Positions 1 through 8,286 are shown, numbered from the stretch's first letter. The stretch: 64,000 nt of DNA from Thalassobacillus_A hwangdonensis (GCF_042675915.1 NZ_JBHTKL010000001.1:434001-498000), one strand, 5' to 3'. Program-made: numbers and translations. Notes: generated from the letters alone by a model not told the origin.

Positions 1-457
1 CTTCCGTCATATCTCCATGAGGCTTGGCGTCAGGTTTTGTATGATCCATCGACCATACAAAATTTCCAGGTATGTTTGTGGTAATGTTCGATTGATGTTT
101 GGAAAGGACTTCTGCATAGTCTTGTTTTATCGGACTTTCATAGATGACAGCAAACCAAATGAATACATGTGTTTCCCATAATCCGACTTGGAAATGAGGG
201 AGCTTTTTATAGCCTCGTTTGTTGTTTGCGAGTGCTGCCCATGTATCGTTGGGCGGGTTTTTTGAACGTCGTGCATGCTTCGCTACGTGAACGAACATTT
301 CGTCGCCTGTCATTGCGGTAAGATCTGGCGCTAGTTCTGTTGCGATATCTTCCAGCTTAGGGGAAAGGTTCGCTCTCAAAGCTTCCATACGCTCCTCGAG
401 TCCTGGGATAGAGAAGATATCGAAGTCTTTCTGCTTAAAGCCCTGGAATTCATTCAT
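1..457 (-). CDS. yktB: YktB-like DUF1054 protein (C-terminus outside window)
   Basis: The reverse strand reads from an ATG at 457 without a stop to the window edge, so about 152 N-terminal codons are visible. The start MNEFQGFKQKDFDIFSIPGL and the following Met-Glu-Ala-Leu-Arg stretch resemble the UPF0637/DUF1054 family (B. subtilis YktB), whose biochemical role is unknown. An AGGAG lies 11 bases upstream of the ATG. The neighbours ykzI and yktC on the opposite strand match the B. subtilis order, which strengthens the assignment. The protein is soluble-looking with no signal peptide. Family identity is by recall of the sequence pattern. Confidence 0.8.
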   Translation of the reverse strand, partial: MNEFQGFKQKDFDIFSIPGLEERMEALRANLSPKLEDIATELAPDLTAMTGDEMFVHVAKHARRSKNPPNDTWAALANNKRGYKKLPHFQVGLWETHVFIWFAVIYESPIKQDYAEVLSKHQSNITTNIPGNFVWSMDHTKPDAKPHGDMTE

Positions 458-643
458 CGTTTCATCATCTCCTGTTCGTCGTTGCTTATAAAAGTGTACC
501 ATATGTGCTCTAAACTGCTAAATGATGCGTTTAAAGCGTTTGAACTTTATAAAAAAGGGATAAATATTAGTAATAAAACATAAACTGTTTGCTCTTTCGT
601 CACATATAAATAAGATAACAAAGAACTTGAGGGAGGGAAAACC

Positions 644-829
644 ATGAAGCGTGTCATGGAAGCGTTAAAGCGCAGGGAGGCTGAAGAAAAGCTTCCAGTC
701 ATCCGAATGGAAATCGATTATGAACTACTCACCTTGCATGATGCAATGCAAGCGGGGGACAAGGCCCAGATGAAAGCCAGTAAGGAACGGTTGAATGAAC
801 TCAGAGCTGAATTGCTGCAATGGTCCTAA
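644..829 (+). CDS. ykzI: Small conserved protein, YkzI-like
   Basis: A 61-residue, highly charged, helix-prone protein with no membrane segment and no cysteines. It is preceded by GAGGGAGG about 9 bases before the ATG and followed at once by a strong terminator, so it is a real monocistronic gene. Its position between yktB and yktC is that of B. subtilis ykzI, an uncharacterised small protein of similar size. The symbol rests mainly on position and length. No function can be proposed from the sequence. Confidence 0.65.
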   Translation: MKRVMEALKRREAEEKLPVIRMEIDYELLTLHDAMQAGDKAQMKASKERLNELRAELLQWS

Positions 830-832
830 GGT

Positions 833-862
833 AGAGCAACTAATAAAGTTGCTCTTTTTTTT
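833..862 (+). terminator. Intrinsic terminator of ykzI
   Basis: Perfect 8-bp stem AGAGCAAC/GTTGCTCT with a 7-base loop, followed by eight T residues, starting four bases after the ykzI stop. Confidence 0.9.
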
Positions 863-1022
863 CCTGGAAATGATAAGAACATATGGATGGGGGAATTTTA
901 GATAATGGACCACTCCTTTAGGACTTAATCATCTATTATCATGACGGTGCTGAACAGGTGCACATGACCTTAGGTTCTGATAGGATGGAAGGAACAACTT
1001 GTATCGGAGGAGTCAACGAACG

Positions 1023-1826
1023 ATGAATAAACAATTGAAAGACCAACTATACACCCAGGCAAAAGAATGGGTCCTGGAAGCAGGGGATCATATAAGGAAA
1101 CATATCGATCAACCGTTGAAAATCGACACTAAATCCGATGCCAATGATCTCGTAACCGAAATGGATGAACAGACGGAACAGTACTTTGCCGAACGGATCA
1201 ATGAACACTATCCATCTCATCAGTTACTAGGGGAAGAAGGTTTCGGTGATGAAGTGACAGCTCTCGACGGAACGATATGGATTGTAGACCCGATTGACGG
1301 AACGATGAATTTTGTTCATCAAAAACGGAACTTTGCCATTTCTGTAGGAATCTATCATGACGGCGTCGGTGAAATCGGACTCATCTACGATGTCATGGCG
1401 GATGTGCTTTATACAGCGAAAAGAGGGGAAGGGGCTTTTAAAAATGACCGAAGGCTGCCAGACTTGCAGCCTTCGAAAGATTTGGCTACCTCCATTCTGG
1501 CGGTAAATACATTCTGGGCTTTGAAAAATAAGCGTGTCTCAGAGGAAGGGATCCATCGTCTTGTACAAAAAGTCAGGGGGACGCGTTCATTTGGTTCTGC
1601 TGCATTGGAATTCGCATTCGTAGCCGAAGGTATTCTTGATGGCTACCTTACGATGAGTCTGATGCCTTGGGATGTCGCCGCGGGAATCGTCATTGTAAAC
1701 GAAGTTGGCGGAATCACTACGAAGGCTGACGGAGAACCAGTAGATATGCTGAAGAAAAATTCGATTTTGACGTGCCACCCTTCCATTCATGAAGAAATCA
1801 TAAACGAGTATGTATCATTAAAATAA
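1023..1826 (+). CDS. yktC: Inositol-1-monophosphatase family protein (YktC/SuhB type)
   Basis: A 267-residue soluble Mg2+-dependent phosphatase of the inositol monophosphatase family. The metal-binding motifs are present: GEEG near residue 70, WIVDPIDGTMNF at about 86-97 with the paired aspartates D89 and D92, and the C-terminal WDVAAG at 216-221. The family hydrolyses myo-inositol-1-phosphate and related sugar phosphates; the true substrate here cannot be read from sequence. The start at 1023 is preferred over an in-frame alternative 24 bases upstream because GGAGGAG lies about 9 bases before this ATG. Length and motifs are complete. A bidirectional-looking terminator follows directly. Confidence 0.93.
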   Translation: MNKQLKDQLYTQAKEWVLEAGDHIRKHIDQPLKIDTKSDANDLVTEMDEQTEQYFAERINEHYPSHQLLGEEGFGDEVTALDGTIWIVDPIDGTMNFVHQKRNFAISVGIYHDGVGEIGLIYDVMADVLYTAKRGEGAFKNDRRLPDLQPSKDLATSILAVNTFWALKNKRVSEEGIHRLVQKVRGTRSFGSAALEFAFVAEGILDGYLTMSLMPWDVAAGIVIVNEVGGITTKADGEPVDMLKKNSILTCHPSIHEEIINEYVSLK

Positions 1827-1870
1827 ACAAGAAAGGGTTCCTTTTACTCAAGGAACCCTTTCTTGTTTTT
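1827..1870 (+). terminator. Terminator between yktC and convergent ylaF
   Basis: A 17-bp perfect inverted repeat (1827-1843 with 1850-1866), 6-base loop, then a T run. It starts right after the yktC stop and also lies downstream of the convergent ylaF. Confidence 0.92.
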
Positions 1871-1906
1871 CAGGAATGATTATAGGTAGTGGTCAACCAC
1901 GTTTTC

Positions 1907-2071
1907 TTAAGATTGCTGTCTCTTTTTCAAGCTGATGCCATATCCCATCAAACCGAATCCTAATAATGTAAATAAAATTCCAAGCCATACACTGCGAATA
2001 CCTATGGCAAATCCAAGAGCGATGAAACAAAGAATCACGAGGAAAGCCAATGCAGCCATTTTTATGTTCAT
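1907..2071 (-). CDS. ylaF: Small membrane protein, YlaF-like (DUF5325)
   Basis: A 54-residue ORF below the usual length cut-off. It consists of two hydrophobic segments, roughly residues 5-24 and 28-46, ending in a basic Lys-Lys-Arg tail, as expected of a small two-helix membrane protein such as B. subtilis YlaF. The ATG at 2071 is chosen over one two codons upstream because GAGGTG lies 8 bases before it but almost abuts the upstream ATG. Its place between yktC and ylaH agrees with B. subtilis order. Function is unknown in the family. Confidence 0.75.
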   Translation of the reverse strand: MNIKMAALAFLVILCFIALGFAIGIRSVWLGILFTLLGFGLMGYGISLKKRQQS

Positions 2072-2222
2072 AATCATGTCACCTCACTAAATATCCAACT
2101 TTCAGTATAGCTGATATTTCGACATTTACAAAGGGGGAATGCGATGAAAGTCTAGCATCCCTTCCTTACTTTTAGTATGATAGAGGAGTATTGGATGTTG
2201 TGTTACATAGAGGGGGAACATC

Positions 2223-2597
2223 ATGGGAGATAACAGTATATTAAGTGTACCAAGTGATATGTGGCCGATTGCCGACCTGTTTTTCGGGGGGATCGGGAGT
2301 GAGATCAATCTGAATAATGAAGACGAAGTCGCTTTACTTATCCGTGGCTTCTTTTTACTATATCTTACAATCGTCATCCTTTCGGTCATTACCTTTAAGC
2401 TCGGCTTTGCAAGGAAGTTGCCTTTATTGCAGGCAGTTGTCGTTTATGCCGTATTGATTATAGGTTCGTTCATTCTTACGCTATTCCTTGGATTGAATTT
2501 ACCGATTGCGGAAAGCCTGCTTGCAGCATCAATTGTGCTCGGAATCTACCGGTTCCGCTTGCACAACGAAAGGAAAAGCCGGAAGGAAACAGGCTGA
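2223..2597 (+). CDS. ylaH: YlaH-like membrane protein
   Basis: A 124-residue integral membrane protein with three hydrophobic segments (about 40-60, 70-90 and 92-110) and a basic C-terminus rich in Arg and Lys. It matches the YlaH-like family by topology, size and position. The N-terminal 35 residues are polar and probably extracytoplasmic. GAGGGGG lies a few bases upstream of the ATG. An uncharacterised ORF follows 18 bases downstream, probably in the same transcript. No function is known for the family. Confidence 0.8.
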   Translation: MGDNSILSVPSDMWPIADLFFGGIGSEINLNNEDEVALLIRGFFLLYLTIVILSVITFKLGFARKLPLLQAVVVYAVLIIGSFILTLFLGLNLPIAESLLAASIVLGIYRFRLHNERKSRKETG

Positions 2598-2615
2598 TAA
2601 GGAGAGGATTAACGA

Positions 2616-2897
2616 ATGCAGTCCTTACAGGATGTAGTCTATAATTGGCTTACGATAAAAGTTGTGGCAGACCACAGACCTGATGACACATCAGCAAGAG
2701 ATACGGAACGAATGTTTCATGGTATGCTCCGCGACCATGATGTGACGGATGTCGCCATCAAAAAGGATGAGGATCGATATGAAGTCACCTGTTCGATGAA
2801 AGAGGGAAATCGTACGTTCAGATTTCCAACTGAACTGATTGAATTGATGGTCAATCAGATGAAAGACGAACCTGCAAAATTCAAAAATTACCGATAG
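2616..2897 (+). CDS. Conserved hypothetical protein, 93 aa
   Basis: A soluble 93-residue protein with mixed alpha/beta character, no cysteines, no signal peptide and no motif I recognise. Notable stretches are HRPDDTSARDTERMF near residues 20-34 and FPTELIELMVNQMKDEP near 70-86. GGAGAGG lies about 8 bases upstream of the ATG, and the gene lies 18 bases after ylaH, so the two are probably co-transcribed. A strong terminator follows. The start and reality of the gene are secure; the function is unknown. Confidence 0.8.
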   Translation: MQSLQDVVYNWLTIKVVADHRPDDTSARDTERMFHGMLRDHDVTDVAIKKDEDRYEVTCSMKEGNRTFRFPTELIELMVNQMKDEPAKFKNYR

Positions 2898-2900
2898 CAA

Positions 2901-2935
2901 AAAGAGGCTGCCGAAAACGGCAGCCTCTTTGTATG
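2901..2935 (+). terminator. Bidirectional terminator
   Basis: A 13-bp perfect stem AAAGAGGCTGCCG/CGGCAGCCTCTTT with an AAAA loop (2901-2913/2918-2930). It sits between convergent genes and can serve both, since A and T runs flank the stem. Confidence 0.9.
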
Positions 2936-2939
2936 GTCT

Positions 2940-3143
2940 TCATGATAAGTGTTGTTCTTTCTTCTGTTCCCGGTAGATACGGAAATTCCCGGTTTTTACT
3001 CGTTTCGTTGTTTTTTCTTTGATTCGCTGATGACATGGACTACACATATATGTGTGGAGTCGGCGGTTTCTTAAACGTTTCGCTTCTAAACAATGACTAT
3101 CGATTGATTCAATCGTATCGCAAAGTACACATTTGACGCGCAT
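2940..3143 (-). CDS. ylaI: YlaI-like zinc-ribbon protein (DUF2197)
   Basis: A 67-residue basic protein with two cysteine pairs, CVLC at residues 5-8 and CSPC at about 34-37, spaced as in a small zinc ribbon. Strong identity in pattern to the DUF2197/YlaI family (MRVKC start, AKRLRNR and HTYMC motifs). GAGGTG lies just upstream of the ATG at 3143. It is transcribed toward the shared terminator at 2901-2935. The role is unknown; zinc binding is inferred from the cysteine spacing. Confidence 0.88.
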   Translation of the reverse strand: MRVKCVLCDTIESIDSHCLEAKRLRNRRLHTYMCSPCHQRIKEKTTKRVKTGNFRIYREQKKEQHLS

Positions 3144-3255
3144 CCTTTCACCTCATTTAATCCACTCTGTTTCTTATTAGTATATCATACAACACACATG
3201 GAAGCATTAAGGTATATCTGCTATAGTGATGATACATTGATAAGGAGGGGTCCGG

Positions 3256-3714
3256 ATGGCGAATCAAGTGGAGAAGAAGCTACGTCCATCTCAATTCGAT
3301 TTGTTGCAGAACGAGACATTTCTTTTACTTTCTACGTATAGTCATGAGCAAGCCTCACCAATGGTAAATGCGATCAGCTGGGTGTATGCGGTCGATGATT
3401 CAACATTGGTTTTCGCGGTCCATCATCGTTCCGTCATCGTTGAAAACATCCTCCAATCTCCTTCGGTAGTGTTGACGTTGATTGATGATGAATCTACCTA
3501 TTCGATCAAAGGTCATGCATCTGTCCTGACCAAGGAGATGACTGGACTGCCATTGAAGCTTGCGAAAGTGCAAGTGGAAATCACCGAAGTAAGGGACGTC
3601 ATGTTCTACGGCGCTAAGATATCGAAAGGGCCGGACTACGACAAGACCTATGATCCTAAAGCGGCAGCCAGACTCGACCTTCAAGTGATGGAACATTTGA
3701 AATCGCACGAGTGA
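3256..3714 (+). CDS. Pyridoxamine 5'-phosphate oxidase-like FMN-binding protein
   Basis: A 152-residue split-barrel protein. The segment running from LLLSTYSHEQASPMVNAISW through VFAVHHRSVIVENILQSP fits the flavin-binding barrel of the PPOX-like superfamily. Such proteins bind FMN, F420 or heme, and most stand-alone members have no known substrate. GGAGGGG lies about 8 bases upstream of the ATG. The gene is monocistronic and is followed by a nested inverted repeat rather than a classical terminator. The fold is assigned with fair confidence, the reaction is not. Confidence 0.75.
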   Translation: MANQVEKKLRPSQFDLLQNETFLLLSTYSHEQASPMVNAISWVYAVDDSTLVFAVHHRSVIVENILQSPSVVLTLIDDESTYSIKGHASVLTKEMTGLPLKLAKVQVEITEVRDVMFYGAKISKGPDYDKTYDPKAAARLDLQVMEHLKSHE

Positions 3715-3739
3715 AAAGCGTGGAATATGTGGAAGGAAT

Positions 3740-3802
3740 TTCTGTAATTTGTATGGAAATAATAGTTTGATTCCCTTTTCATTTGGGAATCGTATTACAG
3801 AA
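3740..3802 (+). other. Nested inverted repeat upstream of a small membrane-anchored gene
   Basis: An outer 9-bp perfect repeat TTCTGTAAT/ATTACAGAA (3740-3748 with 3794-3802) encloses an inner 7-bp perfect repeat GATTCCC/GGGAATC (3769-3775 with 3785-3791). It lies between the PPOX-like gene and the next start, ending 20 bases before that ATG. It could be a structured leader or a weak terminator; there is no long T run. Confidence 0.6.
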
Positions 3803-3822
3803 GTTCTAGAAAGGATGATTCC

Positions 3823-4113
3823 ATGAAGAAAAGATGGATCTTCTCATCCATTGGTGCGGTTGGTGCTGGTGCGCTAGCGTACTTATTGCGTGATGAGACT
3901 AAAAGGGAACAGATGAAAGATAAAGCTCGCTCTCTTACTGACAAATGGAGAGGTGGCACACCGGAGGATATGCCTGTAGATAAAGCAGGTGAGCCGGAAC
4001 TGGATAACCTGGAGAATTCCAAAATGGTATCAGAAGGTTCTCAATTCGGAGTGAACTATTACAACGAACTGACTGAAAAAGAACGAGAAATATTAGAAAA
4101 AAGCAGCAGCTGA
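3823..4113 (+). CDS. Small N-terminally anchored hypothetical protein, 96 aa
   Basis: The N-terminus (about residues 4-21, rich in Gly, Ala, Ile and Leu) is one hydrophobic segment after MKKR, followed by a long charged region with many Lys, Glu and Asp. This is the layout of a YtxH-like small membrane-anchored protein, but I do not recognise the family. AAAGGA lies about 7 bases before the ATG. The stop codon is inside the stem of the following terminator. Function unknown. Confidence 0.7.
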   Translation: MKKRWIFSSIGAVGAGALAYLLRDETKREQMKDKARSLTDKWRGGTPEDMPVDKAGEPELDNLENSKMVSEGSQFGVNYYNELTEKEREILEKSSS

Positions 4114-4140
4114 CCATTAAGGTCTGCTGCTGCTTTTTTT
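4099..4140 (+). terminator. Terminator overlapping the stop of the 96-aa gene
   Basis: A 14-bp stem with one mismatch built on AGCAGCAG and CTGCTGCT, followed by seven or more T residues. The upstream arm encodes the last Ser codons of the gene. Confidence 0.88.
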
Positions 4141-4192
4141 GCACTTCAAGAAAGTTTAACTTTATTAAAGGAATAAAGTATAAGAAAATACC

Positions 4193-4233
4193 AAGGCTTT
4201 CGCCATAAGTACTGGGCGACAAGCCGAGTTTTT
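4193..4233. terminator. Probable bidirectional terminator downstream of ylaJ
   Basis: Stem GGCTTTCGCC (4195-4204) with GGGCGACAAGCC (4214-4225), with T runs on both sides. It lies 20 bases beyond the reverse-strand ylaJ stop. Confidence 0.65.
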
Positions 4234-4254
4234 CTAATATCAAGTAAATTATAG

Positions 4255-4851
4255 TTAATCTTTTTTCTCTTTTTCATTGTAGGACTGATCATTCTCGATG
4301 TCTTCCAGTTCCTTCTGGTCTTCCTTAGGAATGGTTTCCTTATTCTGATCAGGTTCTACTGGCTGGTCTTCCCGGATAGGAACTTCAGGCATGTATCTTC
4401 CTATAATCGCGCTTAATTCATCTGAGATGGCTTGAATCGGGTGACCTTGTCCCATTTTATTACTTAATTGACGTAATCGCTCCATTCCATCAGCATCAGC
4501 CATTACGATTGCCTCTTTCCCGTATGGGTCATGTTTCAGGGCTTCTGCAACTGAAAATTTGATGGTTCCAACTCGGGATCGGTCCAAGTCCTTATCGACA
4601 TCGATCCCAACAACAGCATAAGGACCTGCTACTACAGCTGTAGCATCTTTTACGTTAGGAACTTCTAAAGCCAATTTGGCAAGGTGGCGAGCAATTTGCT
4701 GATTATTGAGATCCTTTCTTTGTACGGGATCAGAATCCTTCACCTGAATGGCGCCTGTACCTTCACGATCATTCTGCAGGGACTCGGGTTCATCATTCTG
4801 ACATGCGACAAGTGTAAGCGCCAAGCCTATCATTGCAATGTATTTAATCAT
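4255..4851 (-). CDS. ylaJ: YhcN/YlaJ family sporulation lipoprotein
   Basis: A 198-residue lipoprotein precursor. MIKYIAMIGLALTLVAC is a short signal peptide with a lipobox (LVAC), so the mature protein would be lipid-anchored at Cys17. The middle contains the YhcN/YlaJ domain, with NVKDATAVVAGPYAVVGIDVDKDLD as the recognisable core, and the last 40 residues are very acidic and low-complexity. In B. subtilis the family is made in the forespore and found in spores. The ATG at 4851 is preferred over one at 4854 because AAGGTGAT is better spaced. It is divergent from ylaK. Confidence 0.88.
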   Translation of the reverse strand: MIKYIAMIGLALTLVACQNDEPESLQNDREGTGAIQVKDSDPVQRKDLNNQQIARHLAKLALEVPNVKDATAVVAGPYAVVGIDVDKDLDRSRVGTIKFSVAEALKHDPYGKEAIVMADADGMERLRQLSNKMGQGHPIQAISDELSAIIGRYMPEVPIREDQPVEPDQNKETIPKEDQKELEDIENDQSYNEKEKKD

Positions 4852-4981
4852 CATCCATCACCTTCTTTTTAATACTAGCGTTTCTCAATCGTCTATCCTT
4901 ATTCATTCTCACATATAAATGGAGTAAGAAGATGTCTTTGGAACTGGATAAGGCATTTCAACCTTATAGGAGGCGTCCTTT

Positions 4982-6304
4982 TTGAAAAAAATATATGTCT
5001 TGGATACCAATGTCCTTTTACAGGAACCACATTCCATTTATACATTCGAAGACAATGACATCATCATACCTGCTGTCGTATTGGAAGAGGTCGATGCCAA
5101 GAAGCGGAACATGGAGGAAATCGGACGTAATGCGCGACAAGTATCCAGAATCATCGATAAACTGAGGGAACAGGGTGAATTGCACCACGGTGTCGAGTTA
5201 CCGAGCGGGGGAAAGTTGAAAATCGAACTGAATCATCGTTCTTATCGGAAAATGGAAGAAATTTTCATTGAAATGACGAATGATAATCGTATTTTGGCAG
5301 TGACATATAACTTGCATGAAGAAGAAATGCTCAAAGAGAATGGAAAACAGGTCATCCTCGTATCGAAGGATATGCTGATGAGAGTCAAGGCGGATGCGAT
5401 GGGGATCCCTGCAGAGGATTTCCTGAATGAACGGGCGGTGGAAAAGGACGAGGTGTACACGGGTTTCAGGGAAATGGCTGTTTCACCTGAACTGCTGGAT
5501 GCGTTCTATGCGCAGGGAGAATTGGATGTCACTTCAATCACTACCTATCATAATGTCAATGAATTTCTAATCCTGAAAAGTAAAGGCAACCCATCGCAGT
5601 CTGCTATCGGTATGATCAACCATAAAGGTAAACTTAAAAAGTGTCATATGATGGGGGAGCATGTGTGGGGAATCAAACCGCGCAATGCGCAGCAAACGAT
5701 GGCGATGGAGCTTTTGCTGAGGAAGGATATTCCTCTAGTAACAATGGTTGGGAAAGCAGGTACAGGTAAGACGCTTCTGGCACTCGCTGCCGGACTGATG
5801 CAGATTGAAGATTTCGGTCTTTATAAAAAAATGCTTGTGGCACGACCGATTGTTCCGGTTGGGAAGGATATCGGGTATTTACCAGGTGAAAAAGAGGAAA
5901 AGCTGCGACCGTGGGTCCAGCCGATTTACGACAACCTTGAGCACCTGTTTAATGTGAAGAAGCCGGGAGAACTCGATGCGATCTTGTCTGGCCTCGGCTC
6001 TATTCAAGTAGAAGCGCTCACCTATATCAGAGGCAGAAGCATTCCAGATCAGCTGATATTGATCGATGAGGCCCAAAACCTGACAAGGCATGAAGTAAAG
6101 ACGATTCTTACGAGGATCGGGGAGGGAAGTAAAATCATTCTGCTAGGGGATACAGAACAGATTGACCACCCGTATCTCGATGAGTACAACAATGGGCTGA
6201 TGCATGTAGTAGAGAAGTTCAAAGGCCACCCACTGAGTGGTCATATCAAACTCATCAAAGGGGAACGTTCTTCTCTCGCCCAATTGGCAGCAGACTATTT
6301 ATGA
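4982..6304 (+). CDS. ylaK: PIN domain plus PhoH-type ATPase (YlaK)
   Basis: A 440-residue two-domain protein. Residues 1-140 are a PIN-type RNase domain (LDTNVLLQEP, with D8 as an expected metal ligand; VVLEEVDAKK; NDNRILAV). Residues about 230-440 are a PhoH ATPase with Walker A VGKAGTGKT near 257-265 and Walker B LILIDEAQN near 358-366. PIN-PhoH proteins are thought to be RNA helicase-nucleases. The start is a TTG with AGGAGG 8 bases upstream; no better in-frame ATG exists nearby. It stands alone and ends at a strong terminator. Confidence 0.93.
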   Translation: MKKIYVLDTNVLLQEPHSIYTFEDNDIIIPAVVLEEVDAKKRNMEEIGRNARQVSRIIDKLREQGELHHGVELPSGGKLKIELNHRSYRKMEEIFIEMTNDNRILAVTYNLHEEEMLKENGKQVILVSKDMLMRVKADAMGIPAEDFLNERAVEKDEVYTGFREMAVSPELLDAFYAQGELDVTSITTYHNVNEFLILKSKGNPSQSAIGMINHKGKLKKCHMMGEHVWGIKPRNAQQTMAMELLLRKDIPLVTMVGKAGTGKTLLALAAGLMQIEDFGLYKKMLVARPIVPVGKDIGYLPGEKEEKLRPWVQPIYDNLEHLFNVKKPGELDAILSGLGSIQVEALTYIRGRSIPDQLILIDEAQNLTRHEVKTILTRIGEGSKIILLGDTEQIDHPYLDEYNNGLMHVVEKFKGHPLSGHIKLIKGERSSLAQLAADYL

Positions 6305-6322
6305 TTTCGCAGAAAGAACTTA

Positions 6323-6357
6323 AAAAAGACCCGATCAACTATTGATCGGGTCTTTTT
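6323..6357. terminator. Bidirectional terminator between ylaK and ylaL
   Basis: A 15-bp perfect stem AAAAAGACCCGATCA/TGATCGGGTCTTTTT with a 5-base loop, flanked by A and T runs so that it works on both strands. Confidence 0.93.
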
Positions 6358-6360
6358 GAG

Positions 6361-6855
6361 TTAATTGAAAATGATTCTCTTTACACCAGTGATAGGTTCA
6401 TCTTTATTCGACCCATCTTCAAAGTATAAATGTACAGGACCATTTTCTTTAAGGGGTTTTCCCTCTTTAGCGAACAGAAACATTGCCTGCTGCATTTGTT
6501 CAATCGATAATTCGTGGTCGCCGTTTTCCGTCTGGATGGTGACGCTCTTTATATCCGAAGCGGGTTCACTAGTAGCGATGAATGGCTTCAATGGCATGAA
6601 AAAAGTTCCTTTTAGGATTTTTTCCTTCTCAAAACGGGAAATACTCTTATTGACGGGTGGGTTGATGCTTTGCTGATAGATTTCCCGGTCCCATCTCATG
6701 GACGCCTTTTGCAGATCATCCGCCTCTTCTTCGGAAGGGCTTTCATTTTCATTACTGAACAGTTTTTCATATGGCAATTTACGATCATCGAAGATCCATA
6801 CAGTAGGATCGAGCGTAATCGGATAATTTACGTTACCTGTAATTTGAACGATCAT
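6361..6855 (-). CDS. ylaL: YlaL-like conserved protein
   Basis: A 164-residue soluble acidic protein, beginning MIVQITGNVNYPITLDPTVWIFDDRK. It is assigned as YlaL from its size, its reverse orientation and its position between ylaK and a glutaminase gene, as in B. subtilis. It has been labelled a peptidyl-prolyl isomerase in some annotations, but I see nothing in the sequence that supports this. AAAGGTGG lies 7 bases before the ATG at 6855. The stop is at the edge of the shared terminator. Confidence 0.75.
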   Translation of the reverse strand: MIVQITGNVNYPITLDPTVWIFDDRKLPYEKLFSNENESPSEEEADDLQKASMRWDREIYQQSINPPVNKSISRFEKEKILKGTFFMPLKPFIATSEPASDIKSVTIQTENGDHELSIEQMQQAMFLFAKEGKPLKENGPVHLYFEDGSNKDEPITGVKRIIFN

Positions 6856-6941
6856 AATGAAGCCACCTTTCTTTTAGTAATCTCACCAACATTCAGAATA
6901 GCAGAAAAAAGCTATGAATGCACTCACAGGGGGTAGGATAG

Positions 6942-7874
6942 ATGAAAAAAATAATAACCAAAGATATCCTGGAAGCGTGGTTGGATAATGTACGCCCATA
7001 CGCAAAAGATGGTAAGGTCGCTGACTATATACCAGCACTTGCAAGGAGCAATCCTGAAGATCTTGCTGTAGCTGTCGTAGACCTGGAAGACGAATGTGTA
7101 AGTGCCGGTGCACTGGAGAGTCAGTTCACACTTCAGAGTATTTCCAAGGTGTTGTCTCTTGCGCAGGCGCTCCTGGATAATGGGGAGGATTATGTATTTG
7201 AACGGGTTGGGATGGAGCCTTCAGGGGATCCGTTCCATTCCATCTATAAACTGGAACAGCTGAACCCCTCCAAGCCATTGAATCCGATGATCAACGCTGG
7301 AGCACTTGCGGTTACGAATATGATCCACGGCGTCACCCCGGATGAAAAAGTAGGGCGGTTGCTGAGCTTCATTCATGATCTTACAGATGATCAGTCCATC
7401 CGCTACAATGAGGAGGTTTCCTCTTCCGAATTCGGAACCGCTTATTTGAATCGTTCATTATGCTATTACATGAAGCAGCACGGGGTCATCTCTGGCAGTG
7501 TAGAAGAAAACCTGGATGCCTACACGAAGCAATGTGCAATTGAAGTGAACATCCATCACCTGGCAAGGATCGGTGCGATATTTGCAAATGAAGGGAAGGA
7601 CTTGAACTCAGGCAGGCAGATTCTGCCGCGACATCTGGCGCGTATTTGCAAGACCTTCATGGTTACGTGTGGAATGTACGATGCATCAGGGTCATTTGCA
7701 ATCAGAGTTGGCATACCTGCGAAAAGCGGGGTGTCGGGTGCGGTCGTCGGATCGGTGAACGGATATGGAGGAATCGCTGTATATGGACCTGCACTTGATG
7801 ATCGGGGAAACAGTGTTGTAGGGCTGAAGCTGCTTGAACTTCTTTCCAATCGGTATGACCTCTCCATTTTTTAG
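6942..7874 (+). CDS. glsA: Glutaminase A
   Basis: A 310-residue serine-dependent beta-lactamase-fold enzyme that hydrolyses L-glutamine to glutamate and ammonia. The SxxK catalytic motif is seen as S66-I-S-K69 in FTLQSISKVLSL; further family blocks are NPMINAGAL, the region around LNRSLCYYMKQHG, the GMYDASG block, and the SGVSG stretch near the C-terminus. Length is typical. The position corresponds to B. subtilis ylaM (glsA2). It is followed 81 bases later by ylaN, possibly on the same transcript as there is no terminator between them. Confidence 0.95.
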   Translation: MKKIITKDILEAWLDNVRPYAKDGKVADYIPALARSNPEDLAVAVVDLEDECVSAGALESQFTLQSISKVLSLAQALLDNGEDYVFERVGMEPSGDPFHSIYKLEQLNPSKPLNPMINAGALAVTNMIHGVTPDEKVGRLLSFIHDLTDDQSIRYNEEVSSSEFGTAYLNRSLCYYMKQHGVISGSVEENLDAYTKQCAIEVNIHHLARIGAIFANEGKDLNSGRQILPRHLARICKTFMVTCGMYDASGSFAIRVGIPAKSGVSGAVVGSVNGYGGIAVYGPALDDRGNSVVGLKLLELLSNRYDLSIF

Positions 7875-7955
7875 AATATATCGGCTCTTTTGTTGCAATT
7901 TTAAGAGACAGACGATAATATTATAAGGAGAAGTCCGTTTATGGAGGGGATTTAG

Positions 7956-8237
7956 ATGTTACCGGATTTGGCTGTGGATCATCGGGAGAAAGCCTATGCC
8001 CTTCTAAAGGCTGATGCAGATAAAATTCTGAAGTTGATCAAAGTACAGATGGATAATTTGACAATGCCTCAGTGTCCTCTATACGAAGAGGTGCTGGATA
8101 CACAAATGTTCGGCCTGTCCCGCGAAATCGATTTTGCGGTGCGTTTGGAATTGATCAGCGAGGAAGAAGGCAAAGCATTGCTGGATAACCTTGAAAAACA
8201 ACTGAATGTTTTGCATGAAGCGGCACAGAGATCCTGA
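7956..8237 (+). CDS. ylaN: YlaN (UPF0358) iron-homeostasis-associated protein
   Basis: A 93-residue helical protein that matches the UPF0358/YlaN family along its whole length (EKAYALLKADADKILKLIKVQMDN start, LYEEVLDTQMFGLSREIDFAV core). YlaN is conserved through Bacilli and has been reported to act on iron homeostasis through the regulator Fur. No signal peptide or membrane segment. GAGGGG lies about 8 bases before the ATG. A terminator follows at once. Confidence 0.95.
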   Translation: MLPDLAVDHREKAYALLKADADKILKLIKVQMDNLTMPQCPLYEEVLDTQMFGLSREIDFAVRLELISEEEGKALLDNLEKQLNVLHEAAQRS

Positions 8238-8242
8238 CATAC

Positions 8243-8286
8243 AAACTCAAATTACGACAGCACCTGTTGTGATTTGAGTTTTTTTA
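8243..8286 (+). terminator. Terminator of ylaN
   Basis: Long imperfect stem AAACTCAAATTACGACAG with CTGTTGTGATTTGAGTTT (one mismatch), CACC-type loop, then seven T residues. Confidence 0.9.
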
